Assembly (NCBI GenBank): GCA_017886705.1
Contig: JAGHJJ010000025.1
Span: 1-41,775 of the forward strand
Origin: Bacilli bacterium
GTDB taxonomy: Bacteria > Bacillota_I > Bacilli_A > RF39 > UBA660
Length of the DNA stretch: 41,775 bases
Reading direction: 5' to 3'
The position numbers and the translations under genes were made by a program. Positions 1 through 9,675 of the stretch are shown piece by piece (the stretch's first letter is position 1; each line of letters starts with the position of its first letter). Under the pieces are notes generated by a model, which was given only the letters and a program-made list of their open reading frames with translations, made no database searches and was not told the DNA's origin.

Positions 1-145
1 AAAGTGAGTTCATGAAACCCTTGCTTTTTAGATTTCATCGATTATGCTATGACTACAAACAAGGTTTACCTTTGTTTGTTATCCACATTATAAATCGGTA
101 TCATTTTAACTAATGTTTAACATAAATAAACAAAATAAATTCTAA

Positions 146-1027
146 CTACGCAAGTAAATAAGATAATAATAAAACTGTTAAACCAACTAACAATATTAAA
201 ATCGGATAAATAAGCGCTCTAGCAAATGCTGCATCTTTTTTAGATAAATTACGATATACATCTTGAAGTTCAGCAATATTTTGAGGAACTAAATCTTCAG
301 CAGTTAAAGAAGTACCATTTGTTTTTACCAAAGTCTTTCCTTTTCCACTACCTTCATCATTAATTTGTTGATCTAAATTATTTAAATCACGTTTTTTTCT
401 CTCACCAACATAAGAACTAAGATAAACAGACGCACCACGCTCAATAACTCCACGGTAATAAGGAATATCTTCTTCTGGCAAAAAGATAGAAAAATCCCCA
501 AAATTCTGCTTTAAGTATGTAATTGCTTCCCCTTGAAAATATTGTAAACAATTAGCATATATACCAATCTGTAAAACTGCTGATAAAAATATATTATCAC
601 GTACTAAATCCTTTTGAGATGAAAAATCTAAAGGCATCTCTTTCAATTGATTAAACTTAATTTGTTTTACAGAATGATTTAAAATGTCAATAGTATCTAA
701 AGCAAATGACTCAATATAATAGCCTTGATCATGAATATATTTCATCGCTAAATCCATATTAATAAAAAGATTTTGATATTCTTCTTGATTATGATAGTGT
801 GTAAGCCATTCTTGCATAGTTATACTATCAACCTGCTTTTTCTTAAAAGGAATAACATTTTCCTTAGCAGAAGAATTAGTATCATAATTAGAATAGTTAT
901 TATTATCAGAAGAGAAGTCATCCTCTGGTAATGCCGCTAAATTCGTATCATTATAAAAAGGAACAGTATTATTCTGTTCTACCTTACTATCATAATTATC
1001 ATCAACATAAGGTATCTGTCCCTTCAT
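146..1027 (-). CDS. Hypothetical protein, Asn/Asp-rich N-terminus, single C-terminal TM helix (tail-anchored type)
   Basis: 293-aa ORF; C-terminus ALIYPILILLVGLTVLLLSYLLA is a clear hydrophobic helix; no family recognised. Confidence 0.75.
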   Translation of the reverse strand: MKGQIPYVDDNYDSKVEQNNTVPFYNDTNLAALPEDDFSSDNNNYSNYDTNSSAKENVIPFKKKQVDSITMQEWLTHYHNQEEYQNLFINMDLAMKYIHDQGYYIESFALDTIDILNHSVKQIKFNQLKEMPLDFSSQKDLVRDNIFLSAVLQIGIYANCLQYFQGEAITYLKQNFGDFSIFLPEEDIPYYRGVIERGASVYLSSYVGERKKRDLNNLDQQINDEGSGKGKTLVKTNGTSLTAEDLVPQNIAELQDVYRNLSKKDAAFARALIYPILILLVGLTVLLLSYLLA

Positions 1028-1071
1028 ATTCTATTCACCTATTATCATTGTAAAACAAAAATAAAAGTTTT

Positions 1072-1671
1072 TCAATTTTTTATAGCATCTTTATAACATC
1101 TTTGCATTACTTTACGCGCCCTACACAATCTAGAATCTACCATAGAAATAGATAAATCTAATAGCTGAGATATCTCAACATAACTGAATCCATTAAATTT
1201 GAGTTCAAAAATACACCGAGTAATTAAATCAAAAGAATACATAACTTTAGAAATAAAAGGATACAATTCCATAGGATGAAACTCAAAGAAATTGCTAATT
1301 TCTGAATTATCTCTAATCAAAGTACAAGAATACAACTCATCTGGAAGAGCAATATTTAAAATATGATGTTTCTGTGCAGATAATGACCTACAATAAGTAA
1401 CTAAATGTCTTTCAATACAAACACATGCATAGGTATAAAAGATAGTCTTTGCATTATCTTTATACGTAGTAATAGCCTTATTAAGTGCCAGAAAACCTTC
1501 TTGAACCAAATCTTGATATTCAGCTCCATGATTAGATGCAAAAGGAAAATATTTACTAGAAATTGATTTAATAATAGGTAAATACTTTTGAAATAATATA
1601 TCATAATTAGAATCCATATCTTCACTAACTAAATATAAAATTTCATAATCATTAATATTCTTATAATTCAA
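1072..1671 (-). CDS. sigH: RNA polymerase sigma-70 family factor, SigH-like
   Basis: Region 2-like 'EYQDLVQEGFLALNKAITTYKDNAKTIFYTYACVCIERHLVTYCRS' and a region 4 HTH 'FSYVEISQLLDLSISMVDSRLCRARKVMQR'; lies next to rlmB as sigH does in Bacillus. Confidence 0.75.
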   Translation of the reverse strand: MNYKNINDYEILYLVSEDMDSNYDILFQKYLPIIKSISSKYFPFASNHGAEYQDLVQEGFLALNKAITTYKDNAKTIFYTYACVCIERHLVTYCRSLSAQKHHILNIALPDELYSCTLIRDNSEISNFFEFHPMELYPFISKVMYSFDLITRCIFELKFNGFSYVEISQLLDLSISMVDSRLCRARKVMQRCYKDAIKN

Positions 1672-1680
1672 AATAGACCT

Positions 1681-2379
1681 CTACTTTCTATTTCGGATTA
1701 CCTCATATATCATAATTCCACTAGCAACTGATGCATTCAAACTATTGGTAGTGCCATACATTGGAATTTTTGCTATAAAATCACACTTTTTCCTAACTAA
1801 TTTTGACATTCCCGCCCCTTCATTTCCAACAATTAATACAATTTTTCCAGAATAGTCAATCTTACGATAATCAACACTATCTTCTAAAGCAGTTCCCACT
1901 ACCCAGAAATCTTGTTCTTTCAAATAATCAATAGTAGAAGCTAAATTAGCAACTTGTACAATCTTCATTTGATTTAAAGTACCGGCACTAGTTTTCATAA
2001 CAGTAGCATTAACCTGTACTTGACGATCTTTAGGAATAATAATAGCGTCTACTCCAGCAGCTTCACAAGTTCTAACAATAGCACCAAAATTATGCGGATC
2101 TTCTATGTGATCTAACATAACAATAAAAGAAGGACTATCAGACAATACATCAGATAAAGTATAATATTGGTAATCTCGAACATATAGAATTATACCTTGA
2201 TGAACTCCTTCTGCCAAATGATCAATTTCCTGTTTTGATTTTATTTGAACAGGAATTTTACTATTTTCTAATAATGAAAGAATCTTTTTATCATCAAAGC
2301 CTTTCTGCAATAAAACTTTTTGCACTTTTTCAGAATTTTTTAACATCTCTAATGCAACATTACGACCATATATTAACAT
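1681..2379 (-). CDS. rlmB: 23S rRNA (guanosine-2'-O-)-methyltransferase RlmB (SpoU/TrmH family)
   Basis: SPOUT motifs 'LDHIEDPHNFGAIVRTCEAAGVDAIIIP', 'IVGNEGAGMSKLVRKKCD', 'IPMYGTTNSLNASVASGIMIYE'. Confidence 0.93.
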   Translation of the reverse strand: MLIYGRNVALEMLKNSEKVQKVLLQKGFDDKKILSLLENSKIPVQIKSKQEIDHLAEGVHQGIILYVRDYQYYTLSDVLSDSPSFIVMLDHIEDPHNFGAIVRTCEAAGVDAIIIPKDRQVQVNATVMKTSAGTLNQMKIVQVANLASTIDYLKEQDFWVVGTALEDSVDYRKIDYSGKIVLIVGNEGAGMSKLVRKKCDFIAKIPMYGTTNSLNASVASGIMIYEVIRNRK

Positions 2380-2756
2380 AATCCATCCTCCAATATATAT
2401 TTCATAATCTCATCAACTCTATTCTGTTGATGACTTAAATCCAAATAACCAATCAAAGCTTCTAAACCTGTTGCGTATTTATAAGTTACAATATCACAAC
2501 TCTTAGGATGAGAAGTAGTCTTATAATTTCTAGCCCTTTTAACAACATCCAACTCTTCTAAAGATAAAAAATTATCATCCATCATCTTTTGTAAATAGGC
2601 CGCCTGACTTTTAGCACTAACATACTTAACAGCAGACTTTTGCAACTCATCAACATGAGCAATACCTTGATTAATTAAATATCTACGAACATAATTTTCA
2701 TAAATAGTATCACCTAAATAAGCAAGTACTAACGAATTAATTTCAACAACTTTCAT
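2373..2756 (-). CDS. mrnC: Mini-ribonuclease 3
   Basis: 'LVLAYLGDTIYENYVRRYL', 'VKRARNYKTTSHPKSCDIVTYKYATGLEALIGYL'; between cysS and rlmB as in Bacillus. Confidence 0.93.
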   Translation of the reverse strand: MKVVEINSLVLAYLGDTIYENYVRRYLINQGIAHVDELQKSAVKYVSAKSQAAYLQKMMDDNFLSLEELDVVKRARNYKTTSHPKSCDIVTYKYATGLEALIGYLDLSHQQNRVDEIMKYILEDGLC

Positions 2757-2769
2757 AAAACCTCCTTGA

Positions 2770-2796
2770 AAAAAATAGGAAGAACTCTTCCTATTA
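2770..2796 (-). terminator. Rho-independent terminator of cysS
   Basis: AATAGGAAGA/TCTTCCTATT stem (2774-2795) followed by a T run on the minus strand. Confidence 0.75.
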
Positions 2797-4185
2797 ATCT
2801 ATAACCTCATAAGTCGTCCCTTTTCTACTGTCAATCAAGCGAATTCCTTGTTTTAGTAAATCATCGCGAATACTATCTGCTAAAGAAAAGTCTTTATTCT
2901 TTTTCGCAGTAGCACGCTTTTCTATTTGTTCTAAAATATAATCTTCATTAGAAACTGTCTTTTTCTCTTGAATTAAATCTAAAGATAGTACTTGATCAAA
3001 CTCTCGAATAAGAAAAATCTTACTACTTCCAGAAAGTATCTCATCTTTTAAAACTTCATAAAGAACAGAAAGAGCATTCGCAGTATTTAAATCATCAGAC
3101 AATTCTTGAATAAACTTTTCACGATAAGTACTAATAACATCTTCTTGAATACTACCATCTTCAGTAATAGAAGAGATTCGATTACGCAATTTTTTCAATG
3201 TTGTCAAAGCTTGATCTAGAGCATCATAAGAAAAGACTAATTGTTTTCTATAATGAGAATTTAAACACATAAAACGAAAAGCAAGCGGATCATATCCTTT
3301 TTCCTTTAACAAACTAACAGTAAGTATGGCACCAGTAGATTTACTCATCTTCCCAGTCTCATCTAATAGATGTTCATTATGAAACCAGTAATTACACCAT
3401 TTATGTCCCAAATAAGCTTCACTTTGAGCAATTTCATTAGTATGATGTGGAAAAATATTATCAACACCACCACCATGAATATCTAAGTATTCTCCTAAAT
3501 ATTTAATAGATATTCCTGTACACTCAATATGCCAACCAGGATAACCACGTCCCCAAGGAGAATCCCAAAGTAATTCATGATTAGAAAATTTACTAGTAGT
3601 AAACCATAATACAAAATCAGCCTGATTTTTCTTATTACTATCTTCTTCTACTCCTTCTCTAGCACCAACAACCAAACTATCCTCTTGATGATTAGTCAAA
3701 ACATAATAATCATCTAATTTACTCGTATCAAAATAAACATTACCACCAGATAAATAAGCATAACCTTTATCCAATAACACTTCTATAATCTTAATATACT
3801 CATCAATATTTTCAGTAGCAGGAGAAACAATTTCTGGCATACGACAATTAACTAATTCAAAATCTTTAAAAAAAGCTTCTGTATAGAACTTAGCAATTTC
3901 CATCGCAGATTTATGTTCTCTTTTTCTAGCAACTTCCATCTTATCTTCCCCTGAATCAGAATCACTAGTCAAATGACCGACATCAGTAATATTCATAGCA
4001 CGAGTAACTTCATAACCAAGATAACGTAACGTCTTATCTAAAATATCATGACCAATATAATTTCGAATATTACCAATATGTGCATAATGATATACAGTAG
4101 GACCACAAGTATACATTTTTACTTTGCCTTCCACATTAGGTACAAAATCTTCAACTTTTCTTGTCAAAGTATTATATAATTTCAT
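2794..4185 (-). CDS. cysS: Cysteinyl-tRNA synthetase
   Basis: 'MYTCGPTVYHYAHIGNIRNY', 'GWHIECTGISIKYLGEYLDIHGGGVDNIFPHHTNEIAQSEA', KMSKS; start moved to the ATG at 4185 (RBS AGGTG) from the ORF-track start 4296. Confidence 0.96.
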   Translation of the reverse strand: MKLYNTLTRKVEDFVPNVEGKVKMYTCGPTVYHYAHIGNIRNYIGHDILDKTLRYLGYEVTRAMNITDVGHLTSDSDSGEDKMEVARKREHKSAMEIAKFYTEAFFKDFELVNCRMPEIVSPATENIDEYIKIIEVLLDKGYAYLSGGNVYFDTSKLDDYYVLTNHQEDSLVVGAREGVEEDSNKKNQADFVLWFTTSKFSNHELLWDSPWGRGYPGWHIECTGISIKYLGEYLDIHGGGVDNIFPHHTNEIAQSEAYLGHKWCNYWFHNEHLLDETGKMSKSTGAILTVSLLKEKGYDPLAFRFMCLNSHYRKQLVFSYDALDQALTTLKKLRNRISSITEDGSIQEDVISTYREKFIQELSDDLNTANALSVLYEVLKDEILSGSSKIFLIREFDQVLSLDLIQEKKTVSNEDYILEQIEKRATAKKNKDFSLADSIRDDLLKQGIRLIDSRKGTTYEVID

Positions 4186-4221
4186 AAAATCACCTATTAC
4201 TAGTATATCATAAGTAAAAAA

Positions 4222-4252
4222 GAAAAAATACAGTTTCTTAAGAACTGTATTC
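4222..4252 (-). terminator. Rho-independent terminator of clpC-like gene
   Basis: AATACAGTT...AACTGTATT stem then T-rich tract on the minus strand. Confidence 0.7.
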
Positions 4253-6454
4253 GAAATCAACTTGCTCCAACAACTTATCAATCTTTCTAGCTCCAAAAAT
4301 CAAATAATCACTCTGTATCTTAAAAGAACTAACCAGATCATGTAACTGTGAAGAAGAAATATGAGGATATTTTTCCTTAATTTTGTTAGAAATAATTTTT
4401 TCAATATCTTTTTCCAAAAGCCGGTCAAATAAAATTACAGAATCAAAACGATTAAATAACTCAACTCCTAAAAAATTCTTTAATTTATCGAAAATAACAT
4501 TTTGTTCATGATTAATAAATCCAATAGATTTCTTTTCAAATCCTAAATTAGAAGTCATAAAAATAACACAATTTCTAAAACTGACTTCTTCCCCATATGA
4601 AGTAGTCATAACACCATCATCTAAAACTTGTAAAAACAACTTTAAAACTTTAGAATCCGCTTTTTCTATTTCATCTAATAGCACTACAGAATAAGGATGA
4701 AGTTTTATTTTTTCTAATATCGTATTCCTATCATCATATCCTACATAGCCTGGAGGAGAACCAATAATCTTAGATATAGAACTAGAATCCCTATACTCAC
4801 TCATATCCAATTTAATAAACCCGTCTTTTGGATACAAAAGATTCGCATATTCTTTGACAAATAAAGTTTTTCCACAACCAGTAGAACCAGCAAATAAAAA
4901 AGATTTAGGAGCCATTCTTGCAGAAGTTTTAGATATAATATCGACAACTTCAGAAATAGCATCATCTTGCCCTACTACCCGTTTTCGTAATGCTCTCTTA
5001 ATTTCTTCCTTATTCATAGATAAAATCTTCTTAACAGGAATTTTTGTTTTAGCAAAAATTACATCATATAAACAATCCATTGTTAAAACTTTCTTACTAT
5101 GTGCACTTTCTTTTAATTCTAAACGATTTAACTTTGACTGTAAAAAATGTTCCTTTTCACGTAAAATAGAAGCTTGTTTAAAATCTTGTTTAATAATTAA
5201 TTGATTTTTTTGTTCAATAATATCACTAAGCTCCATTTGTATCTGTTTCATTTTTCTATCAACAACAGTGTCAGATGTCATCATTTTAGAGCAAGCTGCA
5301 TCCAACAAATCAATAGATTTATCTGGTTGCTTTCCAGTAGAAAGATATCGATCAGATAATTCAACAATAGAAGATAATACATCATCTGGTATTTCAATAC
5401 CATGAAAATTTTCATAAATATCTTTTAAATGATATAAAATAGTCTTAGTCTCTTCAAGTGATGGCTCATCTATAATAATCTTTTGAAATCTTCTATCAAA
5501 AGCTTTATCCCCTTCAAAAAACTTAGTATATTCGGGTTTTGTTGTAGCACCTATTACTTTTATCTTACCTCTTGCTAAATAAGGTTTTAAAATATTAGAA
5601 GCATCAATAGCTCCTTCCGCACCACCAGCACCAATAATCGTATGAATCTCATCAATAAATAATATTACATTAGAGACATGTTCTAACTCCTCTATCATTT
5701 TATTAAGACGTTCCTCAAACTCACCTCGATACTTTGTACCAGCAACCAAAGAAGCAATAGAAACACTCAAAACACGCATATTCTTTAATTCGTTAGGAAC
5801 AATACCTAAAACAATCCGTCTTGCAAGCTCTTCAACCAAAGCTGTCTTACCTACACCTGCATCTCCTATTAATAAGGGATTATTTTTCTTTCGTCGTAAT
5901 AAAATCTCAATCATTTGTCCTATTTGTTCATCACGACCAATAACAGGATCAAATTCTCCTTTTTTAGCCTGTTCCGTAAAATCAACAGCAACCTCATCTA
6001 TATATAATTTAGTATTAGTATTACTATCATGAACAAATTGCCTAGAAATTTTTTCATATAATGCATCTAAATCAATATTTAGACCCATCATAATTCTATT
6101 TGCAACACCTTCTCCTTCCTCTAGCAGGGATACAAAAAGTCTTTCTACAGTCACAAAAGTACCATCATCTTTACTATCTAAAACCGCATTCTCAATTATC
6201 TTTTTTAATAATGGTGTATACAAAAACCAACTACTTTCTTTATTACCAGTACCAAGAACCTGGATAATTTCTTCTTTTACTTTATTATAAGTAAGATTAT
6301 GTATATTTAAAAACGAAATTAATTCCGGATTTCCATAATGAAGAATAGATAATAATAAATGTTCACTGCTAACATAAGGATGCTTTAACTCTTGCATCTC
6401 TTTTTTTGACATAATCAATATTTTTTGTGCATCTTCTGTAAATCTTGAAAACAT
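4238..6454 (-). CDS. clpC: ClpC/ClpA-type AAA+ unfoldase (ATP-dependent Clp protease ATP-binding subunit)
   Basis: Clp-N domain, D1 Walker A 'LLIGDAGVGKTALVEELARRI', Walker B 'VILFIDEIHTIIGAGG', D2 'GSTGCGKT', 'GSPPGYVGYDD'; start ATG 6454. Confidence 0.9.
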   Translation of the reverse strand: MFSRFTEDAQKILIMSKKEMQELKHPYVSSEHLLLSILHYGNPELISFLNIHNLTYNKVKEEIIQVLGTGNKESSWFLYTPLLKKIIENAVLDSKDDGTFVTVERLFVSLLEEGEGVANRIMMGLNIDLDALYEKISRQFVHDSNTNTKLYIDEVAVDFTEQAKKGEFDPVIGRDEQIGQMIEILLRRKKNNPLLIGDAGVGKTALVEELARRIVLGIVPNELKNMRVLSVSIASLVAGTKYRGEFEERLNKMIEELEHVSNVILFIDEIHTIIGAGGAEGAIDASNILKPYLARGKIKVIGATTKPEYTKFFEGDKAFDRRFQKIIIDEPSLEETKTILYHLKDIYENFHGIEIPDDVLSSIVELSDRYLSTGKQPDKSIDLLDAACSKMMTSDTVVDRKMKQIQMELSDIIEQKNQLIIKQDFKQASILREKEHFLQSKLNRLELKESAHSKKVLTMDCLYDVIFAKTKIPVKKILSMNKEEIKRALRKRVVGQDDAISEVVDIISKTSARMAPKSFLFAGSTGCGKTLFVKEYANLLYPKDGFIKLDMSEYRDSSSISKIIGSPPGYVGYDDRNTILEKIKLHPYSVVLLDEIEKADSKVLKLFLQVLDDGVMTTSYGEEVSFRNCVIFMTSNLGFEKKSIGFINHEQNVIFDKLKNFLGVELFNRFDSVILFDRLLEKDIEKIISNKIKEKYPHISSSQLHDLVSSFKIQSDYLIFGARKIDKLLEQVDFEYSS

Positions 6455-6527
6455 AAAATCATCTCCTATATTTATTGTAAAGAGGTTAACCTCACCTTTC
6501 AAGAAATACAGTACCCTAAAATAAGAC

Positions 6528-6551
6528 AAAAAAAGAGCCCTAGGGCTCTCA
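6528..6551 (-). terminator. Rho-independent terminator downstream of the YfcC-like gene
   Basis: AGAGCCCTAGGGCTCT perfect palindrome (6534-6549) followed by T7 on the minus strand. Confidence 0.8.
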
Positions 6552-6554
6552 TAA

Positions 6555-8093
6555 TTAAATTAAAATTAATATAGTAAATACAATAAGTAATAATACTAAT
6601 AATTCTAATAATAATTTCCAAATTGTTTTAAACCATTTACCATATGGAATCTTTAAGTAAGATAACATACCCATTAAAACTAAACTAGTAGGAGCAACTA
6701 ACATAGTTAATCCATAAGCTGCTTGATATACAACAGCAGCAATTGGATAATTATCAGCATTAGTAACAATACTAGCAAAATATGGTAATGAACTTTGGAA
6801 TGCATATGCTGGATCTACATTAAATAATGCAGATAAGATTGCTACTACAAATGTAGTAAATACATTAAATCCATCAGTAATTCCTAATATAGCTTTATAA
6901 ATAACTAATTGGAATGGATGATAAGTTGTAATTACTAAAATAGTATAAAGTAAAACAACAATAACTGCTGGACCTAAAGCTCTTTTAGCACCGGCAATAA
7001 AACCATCAATTACTTCATTAAATTTAACTTTATAAATTAAAGCTAAAATTAACATAAATACCATTAAAACAACACTTACATCCACAAGTGACCATGAACC
7101 AAATGCATTAACAGTACCAAGTAATTTACCAAATAAAGCAAATCCAAATACTTCAAAAGTAGTAACTGCAGTTGTTGCATCTTGCATTGCTGTAAGACCG
7201 AAAGCTCCAGACCAAGAAATAAATGCTAATACTAGAATAACAAAAATAATAAATAATATTAAAGCTAATGGCCAAACTACATGTTTCTTACCACTAATAG
7301 TAGCAGGAACATAAGATTCTTCTTCATTGTCTTCAGTAACTACAATAACTTTTTCTTCTTTTACAGCTGCTTTTGTATCTTGAGAAGATTTAGTCTTAGA
7401 GTTTTTAGTACTCTTTGTAGTTTTTGTAGTTTTCTTTTCTTCTTTAGCTTCTACCTTTTTAACATTTGCTTTTTTAGTTGCAGATTTAGATTTCTTAATA
7501 TACCAAATAGTATTAAAGATTAATAATACCATTCCTAAGAATAGTAAAATACACTTAGTTAGAATTTGATCTGCAAAACCATTTCCTAAAATACTAGGAA
7601 TAATTCCAGTATTGTTATATCCATAAGTAGTACCTAACATACCAATCATAGTAGAACCTACAATAGCAAGTGCTGCTACAATCTTATCATATCCCATTAA
7701 TAAGATTAAAGATATAATCATTGGAAAGAAAATAACTAATCCTAATTGTAATCCACATACAGATGTAAGGATAGAAATTAGTACCATCATAATAGATAAA
7801 ACGACTACTTCTTTACCTTTAAATTTGGAAACTAATTTATCCAACATAGTACGATATGCTCCAATTTTATTTAGAACACCATAAAATCCACCAACAATTA
7901 ATACATACATAGCAATATAGCCAAAATATGAAATAGCTGTTACAGGATAGTTGAATAAATCAAAGATTCCCATTTGAACGCGTCCTTGGTCAATATAACT
8001 TCCTGAATAATAAGCAGCAGGTAATATCCAAGTAAGTAATACTAACACTAAAATAGTAATTAGAACGACTTTAAATGTATTATGTTTTTTCAT
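6555..8093 (-). CDS. YfcC-like multi-TM transporter with a charged low-complexity cytoplasmic insert
   Basis: Multiple TM helices, 'WILPAAYYSG' N-terminal region typical of YfcC/DcuC-like carriers; insert SATKKANVKKVEAKEEKKTTKTTKSTKNSKTKSSQDTKAAVKEEK; start ATG 8093 preceded by GGGAGG. Confidence 0.65.
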   Translation of the reverse strand: MKKHNTFKVVLITILVLVLLTWILPAAYYSGSYIDQGRVQMGIFDLFNYPVTAISYFGYIAMYVLIVGGFYGVLNKIGAYRTMLDKLVSKFKGKEVVVLSIMMVLISILTSVCGLQLGLVIFFPMIISLILLMGYDKIVAALAIVGSTMIGMLGTTYGYNNTGIIPSILGNGFADQILTKCILLFLGMVLLIFNTIWYIKKSKSATKKANVKKVEAKEEKKTTKTTKSTKNSKTKSSQDTKAAVKEEKVIVVTEDNEEESYVPATISGKKHVVWPLALILFIIFVILVLAFISWSGAFGLTAMQDATTAVTTFEVFGFALFGKLLGTVNAFGSWSLVDVSVVLMVFMLILALIYKVKFNEVIDGFIAGAKRALGPAVIVVLLYTILVITTYHPFQLVIYKAILGITDGFNVFTTFVVAILSALFNVDPAYAFQSSLPYFASIVTNADNYPIAAVVYQAAYGLTMLVAPTSLVLMGMLSYLKIPYGKWFKTIWKLLLELLVLLLIVFTILILI

Positions 8094-8179
8094 AATTAAC
8101 CTCCCATTATCATTATACTTAGATAAAAAAAATTTTACAAGCATTTGACTCCTTTTTTTATGAAATTTTAGTGAAATAT

Positions 8180-8209
8180 AAAGAAAAAAGACTCTATTCT
8201 GAGTCTTCG
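8180..8209 (-). terminator. Rho-independent terminator of lysS (overlaps its stop region)
   Basis: AAGACTC...GAGTCTT stem with T tract on the minus strand. Confidence 0.7.
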
Positions 8210-9675
8210 TTATTTTCATTATTTGGTCTCATTAATGGAAATAAAATAACATCTTTAATATTTTGTGAATTAGTTAGTAGCTGTACTACACGATCAATTC
8301 CCATTCCCCATCCACTAATTGGTGGCATACCACATTCCATAGCAGATATATAATCATAATCCATTGGCATAGCTTCTTCATCACCTTGAGCCTTAAGTCT
8401 TGCTTGCTCTTCTAAACGACGAGCCTGTTCTTCAGGATCAACAAGTTCAGAATAAGCATTAATAATCTCAGCACCATTAATAACTAATTGGAAACGATCG
8501 GTAATAGTAGGATCATCATCATTAGCACGAGCAAGAGGACTTAAACTAATTGGATGTTCCGTTAAGAAGATTGGATTTACAATATGTACTCTAGCAACTT
8601 TCTTATATAGTTGATCAACTAAATTACCATATCCTAAGTTTTCAAGTGGAGTTTCACTATCAATTTCAATACCATCTTCTTTTATTTTTTCTAATAATTT
8701 TTCTTTAGTATCATAAACTTTAATATCGATATCACTATAACGTAAAATTAAATCACGAAAACTAACAGCTTCCCATTCGCCACTTAAATCTACTTCTTTA
8801 TCTCCAACCGTAATAACTAAAGTACCAAATAATTTCATAATAATAGATTGAAGCATTTCTCTTAAAAACTTCATATTATCTTTATAATTATAAAATGCTG
8901 CATAGCCCTCTATCATCGTGAAATCTTGTAAATGCGTAGCATCGATTCCTTCATTTCTAAAACATCTAGCAATTTCAAATACTTTAGTAAATCCACCAAC
9001 GACAGCACGTTTTAAATAAGTCTCAGGTGCAATTCTTAAATATAAATCAATATCTAATGCATTATGATGAGTTATAAATGGTTTAGCACTAGCACCACTT
9101 GCTTTATTATTTAATATTGGCGTTTCAATCTCAATATATCCAACATCATCCAAATAATTTCTAATCTCACGAATAAAACGACTTCTAAATAAGAATTTCT
9201 TCTTAGATTCATCATTCATAATTAAATCTAAATATCTTTCACGATAAATCGTCTCGATATCTTCAACACCATGAAATTTTTCAGGTAAAGGTTTAAGAGC
9301 TTTTCCTAAAAAAGTAATACTACTAGCTCTAACTGTTTTCTCACCAGTATGAGTAGTAAATGTCTCACCTTCTACTCCAATAAAATCTCCAATGTCATAA
9401 TTAGATTTAAAATCTTGATAAGCTTCTTCTCCAACCATATCTAGTTTAACTGAAATCTGAATTTTTCCTTTAATATCACCAATTGTTAAAAAACTCATCT
9501 TACCCATTTTACGCATTAATATAATACGTCCAGCAACACGAACACCTGTAACACCATCTTCTAACTGACTAGCATCACATAATTCATAGTTCACTTCAAA
9601 TCTTTCTGGATAAGGATTTTTAATATTTTTTAATTTTTCTCTTCTAACAATTTCTTGTTCACTTAATTCTCGCAT
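8194..9675 (-). CDS. lysS: Lysyl-tRNA synthetase, class II
   Basis: 'DLIMNDESKKKFLFRSRFIREIRNYLDDVGYIEIETPIL', 'FEIARCFRNEGIDATHLQDFTMIEGYAAF', 'GWGMGIDRVVQLLTNSQNIKDVILFP'; start ATG 9675. Confidence 0.97.
   Translation of the reverse strand: MRELSEQEIVRREKLKNIKNPYPERFEVNYELCDASQLEDGVTGVRVAGRIILMRKMGKMSFLTIGDIKGKIQISVKLDMVGEEAYQDFKSNYDIGDFIGVEGETFTTHTGEKTVRASSITFLGKALKPLPEKFHGVEDIETIYRERYLDLIMNDESKKKFLFRSRFIREIRNYLDDVGYIEIETPILNNKASGASAKPFITHHNALDIDLYLRIAPETYLKRAVVGGFTKVFEIARCFRNEGIDATHLQDFTMIEGYAAFYNYKDNMKFLREMLQSIIMKLFGTLVITVGDKEVDLSGEWEAVSFRDLILRYSDIDIKVYDTKEKLLEKIKEDGIEIDSETPLENLGYGNLVDQLYKKVARVHIVNPIFLTEHPISLSPLARANDDDPTITDRFQLVINGAEIINAYSELVDPEEQARRLEEQARLKAQGDEEAMPMDYDYISAMECGMPPISGWGMGIDRVVQLLTNSQNIKDVILFPLMRPNNENNEDSE

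Noticed and set aside
54-80. Inverted repeat ACAAACAAGG-TTTA-CCTTTGTTTGT near the left edge with an adjacent TTATCCACA (79-87)
   Set aside because: Bulged stem without a T tract and only one isolated box; not enough context at the window edge to assign a function.
1401-1625. Minus-strand ORF of 74 aa inside the sigma factor gene
   Set aside because: Out-of-frame shadow. Same for minus-strand ORFs at 15826, 20644, 24422 and 28241, which overlap tilS, a TasA-like gene, metG and mfd.
4854-5204. Plus-strand ORF of 116 aa
   Set aside because: Antisense to the clpC-like AAA+ domain; no RBS or family signal. Same for the plus-strand ORFs at 7281, 8171, 10774, 12581, 13590, 15839, 17708, 24537, 38477 and 40050.
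7370-7500. Low-complexity A/T-rich repeat inside the YfcC-like gene as a CRISPR or tandem array
   Set aside because: Encodes an in-frame Lys/Thr-rich linker without regular repeat units. No CRISPR array, tRNA, rRNA or transposase was seen anywhere in the window.
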